Source: Parvularcula oceani
GTDB lineage: Bacteria; Pseudomonadota; Alphaproteobacteria; Caulobacterales; Parvularculaceae
NCBI RefSeq assembly: GCF_000733125.1
Contig: NZ_JPHU01000006.1
Location: 62,001 to 126,000 of the forward strand
Length of the DNA: 64,000 bases
Direction of reading: 5' to 3'
How positions within the stretch are numbered: the first letter of the stretch is position 1; every line of letters starts with the position of its first letter. This document shows positions 57,580 to 64,000 of this stretch, in pieces. The notes under the pieces are model-generated. The model had not been told where the DNA came from. It made no database searches and saw nothing but the letters and a program-made list of their open reading frames with translations. Made by a program: the position numbers and the translations under genes.

Positions 57580-59382
57580 ATGAAACGGATCACGCACGCG
57601 GCGCTCGGCGCACTGGCTCTTTTCCCGGCGACGGCGGCGGCACAGGCTCCTTCCCTCGACCGGCCGGCCGAGGACGAGATCATCTATTTCCTTCTGCCGG
57701 ACCGGTTCGAGAACGCCGATCCGTCGAACGACCGGGGCGGCTTGTCCGGCGACCGCCTCGCCACCGGCTACGACCCATCGGACAAGGGGTTCTATCACGG
57801 CGGCGACCTCGCGGGGCTCGCGGCGCGCCTCGACTATATCGAGGGCCTGGGCGCAACGGCGATCTGGCTGGGGCCGGTCTATGTGAACAAGCCTGTCCAG
57901 GGGCCGCCCGGACAGGAGAGCGCCGCCTATCACGGCTACTGGATCACCGACTTCACCGATGTCGATCCGCATCTCGGGACGAAGGAAGAGCTGAAGTCGC
58001 TGGTGGACGCGGCGCATGCCCGCGGCATCAAGGTCTTTCTCGATATCGTGGTGAACCACACGGCCGATGTCATCCAGTACGAAGAATGCATCGCGGACGG
58101 AAAGTGCGGCTACAGGTCCTTGGCCGACTATCCCTACACGACGCGCGGCGGCCCGGAGGGCGAGCGGATCAATGACGGCTTCCTCGGGGACGCTGTCCGA
58201 ACGGAAGAGAACTTCGAACGCCTCGAGCGTCCGGACTACGCCTTCACGCCGTTCGTTCCGGATGAAGAGCGGGAGGCGAAGGCGCCCGCCTGGCTCAACG
58301 ACCCGATCTACTACCACAATCGCGGCAACTCGGCCTTTCGCGGCGAGAGCTCGCTCTATGGCGACTTCTCCGGCCTCGACGATCTGATGACGGAGCATCC
58401 GCGCGTGGTGGAAGGCATGATCGACATCTATGGCGACTGGATCGCGCGCTTCGGCGTGGACGGCTTCCGGGTGGATACGGCGCGGCATGTGGAGCCGGGC
58501 TTCTGGCGGTCCTTCCTGCCCGCCATGCAGCAGCGCGCGGAAGAAGCGGGGCGGCCGGGCTTCTTCGTCTTCGGCGAGGTCGCCATGAGCGATCCGGCAG
58601 TCCTGGCGGAGCATACGCGGCGGCACGGCTTCGAGGCGGTGCTGGATTTCGCGCTCCGGGACGCGATCATCGACGTCGTCGCGCGCGGCGAGCCGACGAG
58701 CGCCCTATCCGAGGTCTTCGCCGCCGATATCCTTTATGAGGGCGGCGAAGAGGCGGCACGCAGGCTTCCGACCTTCATCGGCAACCATGATGACGGCCGC
58801 TTCTCGACCATGGTCGCGCGTGCCCGGCCGGAGGCGACCCCCCAGGAGGTGCTCGACCGCGTGCGCCTCGGCTATGCGCTCCTGATGACGGCCCGCGGCG
58901 TGCCGACGCTCTATGCCGGCTCGGAGCAGGGTTTCGTCTCGGACGGAAACGACAAGGATGCGCGCGAGGACATGTTCGAAAGCCGGGTCGCGGTCTATAA
59001 CGACAACGATCTTCTGGGCACCGACGCCACGACGGCCCGGAGCAATTTCGACCCCGACCACCCGCTCTACCGTTTCGTGTCGGAGATGGCGGCCCTGCGC
59101 AAGCAGGAGCCGGCCCTGCGCCGGGGCGCGCAGGTCGAGCGGCTGAGCGAGGCCGAAGGCGGCCTCTATGCCTTCTCGCGCCTCGATGAGGCGATCGGCC
59201 GCGAGATCCTCATGGTGGCCAATGCCGAGAACCGCCCGCGGGAGGCTTCGGTGCCGGTGGATGCGCGATCGGCTCAATGGTCCGGGCTTCGGGGCGCCTG
59301 CGCGGCCTCGCCCGACGCGCCGGGCAGCTATCCCGTAAAGGTGCCGGCGCGCGGGTTCGTTCTTTGCCGCTCGGTCTGGTAG
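57580..59382 (+). CDS. Exported GH13 alpha-amylase family enzyme
   Basis: A 600-aa secreted glycoside hydrolase. Signal peptide MKRITHAALGALALFPATAA, cleavage near AAAQ. The four GH13 regions are VFLDIVVNHTAD, GVDGFRVDTARHV (nucleophile Asp), FFVFGEVAM (acid/base Glu) and FIGNHDDGR (transition-state Asp). It begins with EDEIIYFLLPDRFENAD and contains KGFYHGGDLAGL, as in periplasmic alpha-amylases of TonB glucan loci. GGGAGG precedes the ATG. lacI follows after 42 bp, probably in the same transcript. Confidence 0.93.
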   Translation: MKRITHAALGALALFPATAAAQAPSLDRPAEDEIIYFLLPDRFENADPSNDRGGLSGDRLATGYDPSDKGFYHGGDLAGLAARLDYIEGLGATAIWLGPVYVNKPVQGPPGQESAAYHGYWITDFTDVDPHLGTKEELKSLVDAAHARGIKVFLDIVVNHTADVIQYEECIADGKCGYRSLADYPYTTRGGPEGERINDGFLGDAVRTEENFERLERPDYAFTPFVPDEEREAKAPAWLNDPIYYHNRGNSAFRGESSLYGDFSGLDDLMTEHPRVVEGMIDIYGDWIARFGVDGFRVDTARHVEPGFWRSFLPAMQQRAEEAGRPGFFVFGEVAMSDPAVLAEHTRRHGFEAVLDFALRDAIIDVVARGEPTSALSEVFAADILYEGGEEAARRLPTFIGNHDDGRFSTMVARARPEATPQEVLDRVRLGYALLMTARGVPTLYAGSEQGFVSDGNDKDAREDMFESRVAVYNDNDLLGTDATTARSNFDPDHPLYRFVSEMAALRKQEPALRRGAQVERLSEAEGGLYAFSRLDEAIGREILMVANAENRPREASVPVDARSAQWSGLRGACAASPDAPGSYPVKVPARGFVLCRSVW

Positions 59383-59424
59383 GGAAGCGCCGGGGCGAGC
59401 CTGCGGAGCAGAGCGAGGGGACGA

Positions 59425-60477
59425 ATGGCGGAGGACGCGAGGCACGAGAGCGGCGAGGAGCGGCAGCCGGCGACGATGTCCCACATCGCGCGGCAGCTGG
59501 GCGTATCGGAGTCCACCGTCTCCCGCGCCCTCGCCGGCTCCTCCCTCGTCAAGGCTGAGACCCGCGCCAAGGTGGAGGCGCTGGCGGCCGAGCTCGGCTT
59601 CTCGGTCAACCTCAACGCCCAGCGCCTCAAGCGCCGCCGGTCGCAGACGGTCGAGGTCGTCATTCCCGTCGAGGAATACGGCCGGCAGCACATGTCCGAC
59701 CCCTTCTTCCTCGACATGATTGGCGCCCTCGCCGACGCCCTCACCGATGCGGGTTACGACATGCTCCTGTCCAAGAGGACGCCCTGGGCGGTCGGGGCGG
59801 ACGGTCGCATGCGCCCGAACCCGCTCACCTCGGGCCGGGCCGACGGCGTGATCATCATCGGGCAGGGCCGCGACCAGACCCATTTGCGGGCCTTCACCTC
59901 GCAGCACAGGCAGGTCGTCATATGGGGCGATCCCGAAGTGGCGGGCGACTATCTGCTCGTCGGCGTCGACAACCGCCGCGGCGGCGCGCTGGCGACGGAG
60001 CACCTCCTGTCCCGCGGGCGCGAGCGCATCGCCTTTCTCGGCGATCCGGGCGAGCCGGAGATCTCGCAGCGCTGCGAGGGCTACAAGGATGCGCTCAAGG
60101 CGGCCGGCCTCGCTGTCGATGCGGAGCTCATCGTGCCCGCCCGCTTCGATCCCGCCGATGCGATGGACGCGGCCCAGCGCTTTCTCGAGGCGGCGCCCTC
60201 GATCGACGGGATCGTCGCGGCGACGGATGTCATCGGCATGGCGGCGATCGCAGCGCTGCGCGAGGCCGGCCTTCGCGTGCCGGACGACGTGGCCGTGACG
60301 GGCTACGACGACATCCATTCGGCCCGCTCGGCCTCTCCCGCCCTGACGACGGTGAGCCAGGGGATCGCCGAGGGCGGCCGCCTCCTGGTCGAGACGCTCC
60401 TCGCCGCGATCGGGGGCGGGACGGTCCGCGGCCGGCTGATCGAGCCGCGCCTGATCGTGCGCGACAGCAGCGGCTGA
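59425..60477 (+). CDS. LacI-family transcriptional regulator of the glucan locus
   Basis: A 350-aa regulator. The N-terminal HTH is ATMSHIARQLGVSESTVSRAL with the hinge helix NLNAQRLKRR; the periplasmic-binding-protein-like effector domain starts TVEVVIPVEEYGR and contains DGVIIIGQGRD, LVGVDNRRGGALATEHLL and VAVTGYDDIHSARSASPALTTV. Probably a repressor responding to a maltose-type sugar and binding the operators at 57451-57497 (inference from location and consensus). The frame's first codon is ATG at 59425 with AGCGAGGGG upstream. Convergent with the symporter gene, 3 bp apart. Confidence 0.92.
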   Translation: MAEDARHESGEERQPATMSHIARQLGVSESTVSRALAGSSLVKAETRAKVEALAAELGFSVNLNAQRLKRRRSQTVEVVIPVEEYGRQHMSDPFFLDMIGALADALTDAGYDMLLSKRTPWAVGADGRMRPNPLTSGRADGVIIIGQGRDQTHLRAFTSQHRQVVIWGDPEVAGDYLLVGVDNRRGGALATEHLLSRGRERIAFLGDPGEPEISQRCEGYKDALKAAGLAVDAELIVPARFDPADAMDAAQRFLEAAPSIDGIVAATDVIGMAAIAALREAGLRVPDDVAVTGYDDIHSARSASPALTTVSQGIAEGGRLLVETLLAAIGGGTVRGRLIEPRLIVRDSSG

Positions 60478-60480
60478 GCG

Positions 60481-62100
60481 CTACCAGAAGGCGATCAGCA
60501 GGATCGCGCAGAGCCCCATCAGGCCGAGGAATTGGAGGCGGTAGTTCTGCCACCATGGCAGGGCGCGCAACGCCTCGGTCTCTGCCGCATAGACGCGCGG
60601 CGTCCAGACATAGGCATCCACCTGCGCCCGGTCCGGCGGCGGCGTCGCAAGGGAGACGGCCGCCATGATCAGCGCCGAGACCAGCGCGACGGCCGGGGCG
60701 ACATAAAGCCAGTGCCAATGGCTCCAGCCGATGAGCGGCTGCGCGCCGAGCCCCGGTCCGACCACCTGCCCCGCGAAAAGCGCGAGGCCGCTCAGCGTGC
60801 CGAGGAGCAGGGCCGCATTCGCACCCTGCCTGTTCGCGCGCGGCCAGAATGTGCCGACGAGATAGAGCGCGACCACTGGACCGACCGTATAGCTCAGCAC
60901 CTGCTGGATATATTCGAAGATCGATTCGAAGCGTCCGATCTGCGGCGCCCAGATCACGCCGAACAGCATGACGAGGAAGGTCACGAGCCGACCGATCTGC
61001 ATCAGCGCCCCGGCCGATAGGCCCGGCCGCGCCGTCCGCACGAAATCCATCGTCACCATGGTGGAGGCGGAGTTGAGGGTCGAATCGATGAGGCTCATCA
61101 GGGCCGCGAAGAACCCTGCCAGCACGAGGCCCAGGAGCCCGACCGGGAGAAGGTCGAACATGAGGGTGGGATAGACCAGATCCGCCCGCGGAAGCTCGGG
61201 GTAGAGGAGGATGGCGAGCGTTCCGGGCAGGACCATGATGAACAGGACCGGCAGCTTGAGGAAGCCGGCCAGGATCGCGCCCCAGCGGGCGTGATTGGCG
61301 TCGCGGGCGGCTAGGAAACGCTGCGCCATGAACTGGTTCGTGCCCCAGAAATAAAAGCCGAGAAGCGGCACCCCTGTCAGGAGCGCCGGCCACGGCATGT
61401 CCGGATCCGTCACGGGACGGACCAGTGACAGCTTGTCCGCGGAGACCGCCCCCGCGACCGCGCCCCATCCCCCGACCTCCGCAAGGGCGATGGCGGAGAT
61501 CACGCAGGCCCCGATCAGGAGGAGGACGGCCTGGATGACGTCGGTCACCATCACCGCCGACAGCCCGCCGAGGATCGTGTAGCCCCCGGCGATCACCGCC
61601 AGGATCGCCACGGTCTCCCAAACCGCGGCGCCGGGAAAGACGAGCTGCACGAGAAGCGCACCGGCGTAGAGGCTCGCGGCCGTATCCACCACGACGTTCA
61701 GGAACAAAGTGAGGCCGGCGAAATAGAGCCGCGCCGCCCGCCCGAAGCGCCGCTCGAGGAATTCCGGCATGGTATAGACCTGGCTGCGCAGGACCTGCGG
61801 CAGGACGAAGAGCGCGAAGAAGGCCAGGACTACCGCCGCCATCCACTCATAGTTGAAGACCCAGATCCCCGAGCCGTAGGCGCTGCCCGCCAGGCCCACC
61901 AGGGTCGTCGAGGAGATGTTCGAGGCGAACAGCGAAAAGCCGATCACCGGCCAGATCATGCGCCGGCCCGCCAGGAAATAGTCCTCGGCGTCGTGGCTGC
62001 GCCGCGCTGCCCATATGCCCAGGGCGACCATCGCGATCGCATAGAGCCCGAGCATCGCGATATCGACCGGGTGCAGAGCAGCCCCTTCGAGCGTTCCCAT
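60481..62100 (-). CDS. Sodium/solute (SSS family) symporter, sugar type
   Basis: A 539-aa membrane transporter with about 14 spans. SGLT-like features: SHDAEDYFLAGRRMIWPVIGFSLFASNISSTTLVGLAG, seen at its core as EDYFLAGRRMIWPVIG and SNISSTTLVGL, then TMPEFLERRFG, GFYFWGTNQFMAQRFLAA and SLIDSTLNSASTMVTMDF with the sodium-site Ser/Thr residues. This subgroup carries glucose or maltose and completes the locus by taking periplasmic glucose into the cell. The start ATG at 62100 is preceded by GGGGAGG. Confidence 0.9.
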   Translation of the reverse strand: MGTLEGAALHPVDIAMLGLYAIAMVALGIWAARRSHDAEDYFLAGRRMIWPVIGFSLFASNISSTTLVGLAGSAYGSGIWVFNYEWMAAVVLAFFALFVLPQVLRSQVYTMPEFLERRFGRAARLYFAGLTLFLNVVVDTAASLYAGALLVQLVFPGAAVWETVAILAVIAGGYTILGGLSAVMVTDVIQAVLLLIGACVISAIALAEVGGWGAVAGAVSADKLSLVRPVTDPDMPWPALLTGVPLLGFYFWGTNQFMAQRFLAARDANHARWGAILAGFLKLPVLFIMVLPGTLAILLYPELPRADLVYPTLMFDLLPVGLLGLVLAGFFAALMSLIDSTLNSASTMVTMDFVRTARPGLSAGALMQIGRLVTFLVMLFGVIWAPQIGRFESIFEYIQQVLSYTVGPVVALYLVGTFWPRANRQGANAALLLGTLSGLALFAGQVVGPGLGAQPLIGWSHWHWLYVAPAVALVSALIMAAVSLATPPPDRAQVDAYVWTPRVYAAETEALRALPWWQNYRLQFLGLMGLCAILLIAFW

Positions 62101-62552
62101 TGCGGGCTCTCGCCTCCCCTTCCTGACCGGAGCCCTGCCCCGCTGTCCCGGGCGGCGCGGCATCCGCATGGACGGTGCCCAACCCGGCTTTCCTTCGCAA
62201 GACGCTGCACGTTGCGGGTCTGCCCGGCGCTGCGCAGCGGCGCGCCAATCCGGAACCGTATACGGAAAGCATCGCCGGACGCTATGGCGCATCCGCCGCG
62301 AGCGGAAAGGGACGGCGCATGCCGCCCCTGGCGATGATCGATTTTCGGGGGAACGGCCACTTCCTGCTAAGCAGAAAGTGGCGCGAGTGACGGGCCTAGA
62401 AACGAAATTTTCCCTATTATATATCAAGGAGATAACGCATGTCGAGACAAAATCTGTAGCACAGTCCCGGGCCAATTTGTGGCACACCCTGTCGGGCTGC
62501 GGCTGGGTATCTGATCGCAGAAACGGACTGTCGGACCAGCGGGGACAATAGC
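62101..62552. other. Non-coding gap with tRNA-like remnant; possible island boundary
   Basis: 452 bp without a supported gene. The first half is GC-rich leader of the symporter gene. A near-perfect inverted repeat CCACTTCCTGC / GCAGAAAGTGG lies at about 62349-62373, running into TGGCGCGAGTGACGGG, which resembles the reverse complement of a tRNA 3' end but is degenerate. Then comes an AT-rich stretch (TATTATATATC at about 62416-62426) and AAGGAG before an ATG that opens only six codons. Direct repeats TGTAGCACA / TGTGGCACA follow. Confidence 0.4.
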
Positions 62553-62828
62553 CTATTTCCGACGGCCGCCGAGAACCGCGACGAGTTCCTCAACCTTCTC
62601 TCGCCGTGCGTCGAGATCCTCCGAGCAGAGGGCGTGCTCGACACAGGTATCGAGGTGGTCATCCAGCACAACCTTCTCGAGGCTGCCCAGCGCCGCCTTG
62701 ATCGCCTGGACCTGGCGGACGACGTCTATGCAGTAGCGATCGGTATCGACCATCTTCGCCACGCCGCGCACCTGGCCTTCGATACGCGCCAGGCGTTTCA
62801 TTGCAGAGGTCTTGGTCTCGGCTCTCAT
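62553..62828 (-). CDS. csoR: CsoR-type copper-sensing repressor
   Basis: A 91-aa all-helical metalloregulator. The copper-binding triad of the CsoR family is Cys33 in RYCIDVV, His58 in DDHLDTC and Cys62, all present; RcnR and FrmR-type His/Cys sets are not matched. It begins MRAETKTSAMKRLARIEGQVRG, the family's DNA-binding helix. Copper binding releases it from DNA. Its ribosome binding site (GGAG) lies within the palindrome at 62832-62849, so it should repress itself. Divergent from the small exported protein gene and copA. Confidence 0.9.
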   Translation of the reverse strand: MRAETKTSAMKRLARIEGQVRGVAKMVDTDRYCIDVVRQVQAIKAALGSLEKVVLDDHLDTCVEHALCSEDLDARREKVEELVAVLGGRRK

Positions 62829-62831
62829 CGC

Positions 62832-62849
62832 ATACTCCGTTAGGGGTAT
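62832..62849 (-). promoter_or_regulatory. CsoR operator, autoregulatory
   Basis: ATACTCC-GTTA-GGGGTAT, an imperfect palindrome with one mismatch, 4 bp from the csoR start and including its ribosome binding site. Confidence 0.6.
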
Positions 62850-63023
62850 AGATGTGCGACGCATTCCGGCCGAACGCAACCGGCTCCGGACGAAAGCCTC
62901 GCCGTACTTCCCAGGCGTCACCGGAACGTTCGTCCGTCTGAGGCATTCGTTGTTAACAGAGGTGAGAGAGCTGTGCCGACCGCGACAACTGAAGACTGCT
63001 CTTGAATGTTCAGCGGCGAAGCC

Positions 63024-63040
63024 ATACCCCTTAGGGGTAT
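63024..63040 (+). promoter_or_regulatory. CsoR operator of the copA operon
   Basis: ATACCCC-TTA-GGGGTAT, a perfect 7-bp palindrome with a 3-base centre. The right half continues TTAGGGGTATAGATGTG exactly as at the csoR operator (62840-62856), so both sites share flanks. Confidence 0.65.
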
Positions 63041-63053
63041 AGATGTGGTTCGC

Positions 63054-63419
63054 ATGGATCTGGCGAAAGAAATAACGACTTCGCGGCGCACAATCGGGTT
63101 GCTCCTTGCGCTCCTGATCGTTCTCGGGACGCTGGTTTGCCTGCCTCAAACCGCCACGGCCCGATCGTCCATGGATGTCGCGAAGGATGCGTCTGCGGTC
63201 GAGCTGCATTCCCATTATGGGGTGGGCAGTGCCTGCCGCGAAATATGCACGGCCTGCCTGAGCGAACCTGCCGCCCAGCTTTTCGAGAGCGAAGGGAACA
63301 TCAGTACGCATTCCGCACCGGCGGAAGAGGCTTCGTTCTTTGTCGCCCGCCCGTCGGCACCCTTTGCGTTCGCGGCCCCCTTTGATCCCGTTACTTTGTT
63401 CGATGTCATCAGACGGTGA
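63054..63419 (+). CDS. Small exported Cys-containing protein of the copper locus
   Basis: A 121-aa protein with an N-terminal hydrophobic signal or anchor (TSRRTIGLLLALLIVLGTLV) and a mature part containing HSHYGVGSACREICTACLSE, i.e. two His and a CxxxCxxC cluster suited to metal binding. No family recognised. The ATG at 63054 was used; a GTG at 63045 is better spaced from AGGGG and would add three residues. It lies between a CsoR-type operator and copA and ends 51 bp before copA, so copper-controlled coexpression is likely. Confidence 0.65.
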   Translation: MDLAKEITTSRRTIGLLLALLIVLGTLVCLPQTATARSSMDVAKDASAVELHSHYGVGSACREICTACLSEPAAQLFESEGNISTHSAPAEEASFFVARPSAPFAFAAPFDPVTLFDVIRR

Positions 63420-63470
63420 GACGGCCCTGCTCGCTTTCGAGAACAGGACAATGAACCACAGGATATCAGC

Positions 63471-64000
63471 ATGCTGAATAGACGCCATTTCATCGGAACC
63501 GCCGCCACCGCCCTTGCGTCGCAGTCCCTCCTTCCGGCCTGGGCTCAGTCGGATCGGCAGGGCAATCGGGGCCTCGACCCGCTGACGCGGAACCAATTCG
63601 ACCTGACCATCGGACGAACGCCCGTGCGTATCGATGGGCGAGCGGGGCACGCCGTCACGGTGAACGACACCCTGCCCGCGCCGCTCATCCGAATGCAGGA
63701 AGGGGAGGACATCGTTCTGCGCGTGACCAACACGCTCGACGAATGGTCCTCGATCCACTGGCATGGCCTGCTCGTGCCGGCCTCGATGGACGGCGTGCCG
63801 GGGGTCAGCTTTCCCGGCATCGCGCCCCGTTCGACCTTCGAGTATCGCTTCCCGCTCAAGCAGGCGGGCACCTATTGGTACCACAGCCATTCGGCCTTTC
63901 AGGAACAGCTCGGGCTCTACGGCCCCCTAGTCATCGATCCTGCCCGGGCCGAGGCCGAGAGCTATGACCGGGAATTCGTTGTCGTCCTGTCGGACTGGAC
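63471..64000 (+). CDS. copA: Multicopper oxidase CopA-type, N-terminal part (runs off end)
   Basis: The first 176 codons of a copper-resistance multicopper oxidase. MLNRRHFIGTAATALA is a twin-arginine-type signal, cleavage near AWAQ. The first cupredoxin domain has DTLPAPLIRMQEGE, the type 2/3 copper ligands in SSIHWHGLLVPASMDGVPG, and TYWYHSHSAFQEQLGLYGPL. In the family the enzyme oxidises Cu(I) in the periplasm. The 3' end lies outside the window. Downstream of the CsoR operator and the small exported protein. Confidence 0.93.
   Translation, partial: MLNRRHFIGTAATALASQSLLPAWAQSDRQGNRGLDPLTRNQFDLTIGRTPVRIDGRAGHAVTVNDTLPAPLIRMQEGEDIVLRVTNTLDEWSSIHWHGLLVPASMDGVPGVSFPGIAPRSTFEYRFPLKQAGTYWYHSHSAFQEQLGLYGPLVIDPARAEAESYDREFVVVLSDW

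Noticed and set aside
62206-62216. TGCACGTTGCG about 106 bp upstream of the symporter start as a third LacI operator
   Set aside because: It does not fit TGNAANCGNTNNCA and is neither palindromic enough nor phased with the other two sites.
62440-62457. ATG with AAGGAG upstream in the AT-rich gap
   Set aside because: Opens only six codons before a stop; could be a leader peptide but nothing supports this.

Overview
The window is a 64 kb piece of a GC-rich, densely coded alphaproteobacterial chromosome. The gene content points to a marine, heterotrophic, polyhydroxybutyrate (PHB)-storing member of the Parvularculaceae/Hyphomonadaceae type. The clues are an HWE-family histidine kinase, a promoter of the alphaproteobacterial general-stress (EcfG) type, a bdhA-patatin pair and a class I PHA synthase, two proteins with VPLPA-CTERM sorting tails, and a TonB receptor of the Caulobacter type. 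This placement is inference from gene content, not from a phylogenetic marker. There is no rRNA operon, CRISPR array or intact insertion sequence; one tRNA (Lys, TTT) is present.

Layout. 1-2.75 kb: end of dihydroorotase, a TIGR02301 protein, a Nudix hydrolase, an SRAP/HMCES-family protein lacking its catalytic Cys, and ArfB. 2.75-3.8 kb: an AT-richer patch with an orphan Cys-rich secreted protein. 3.8-7.9 kb: patatin, bdhA, mnmA and two acidic, probably stress-induced proteins behind an EcfG-type promoter. 7.9-17.8 kb: the TCA block sucC, sucD, sucA, sucB, in which sucC and sucD are split by a methyltransferase, a VPLPA-CTERM protein, CsbD and a DUF1206 membrane protein. 17.8-30.6 kb: guaA, an S33 peptidase, thpR, a DUF1499 protein, phaC, hom-glpX, tesB and a secreted S9 peptidase. 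30.6-38 kb: gluconokinase, an MFS transporter, a CoxE-like VWA protein, an ECF sigma/RskA anti-sigma pair, a DUF4394 VPLPA-CTERM protein, and a HWE kinase with its response regulator. 38-47 kb: tRNA-Lys, tgt-queA, two cyclophilins, an orphan receiver, coaD-gyrA, and sodC-yjbQ. 47-62.1 kb: an MFS transporter and an alpha-glucan utilisation locus. 62.1-64 kb: the start of a copper-resistance locus (csoR, a small Cys-rich exported protein, copA running off the end).

How the genes work together. The alpha-glucan locus is a complete uptake-and-digestion unit. A TonB receptor, a tryptophan-halogenase-like flavoprotein, a GH97 alpha-glucosidase and a GH15 glucoamylase form one operon. It is divergent from a GH13 amylase and a LacI regulator, and a sodium/solute symporter lies convergent to lacI. 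Two LacI-type operators, 33 bp apart, sit in the divergent promoter region. PhaC, BdhA and the DUF3734 patatin suggest PHB synthesis and remobilisation. CsoR is flanked by two matching palindromes that explain copper control of csoR and of the copA operon.

The most notable observations are: an SRAP protein with Cys2 replaced by Asn; a PHA synthase with a histone-like Ala/Lys/Pro-rich N-terminal extension; a candidate small RNA with an orphan intrinsic terminator next to the ECF sigma gene; a cluster of three DnaA-box-like 9-mers between glpX and tesB; and a halogenase-like enzyme embedded in the glucan operon.
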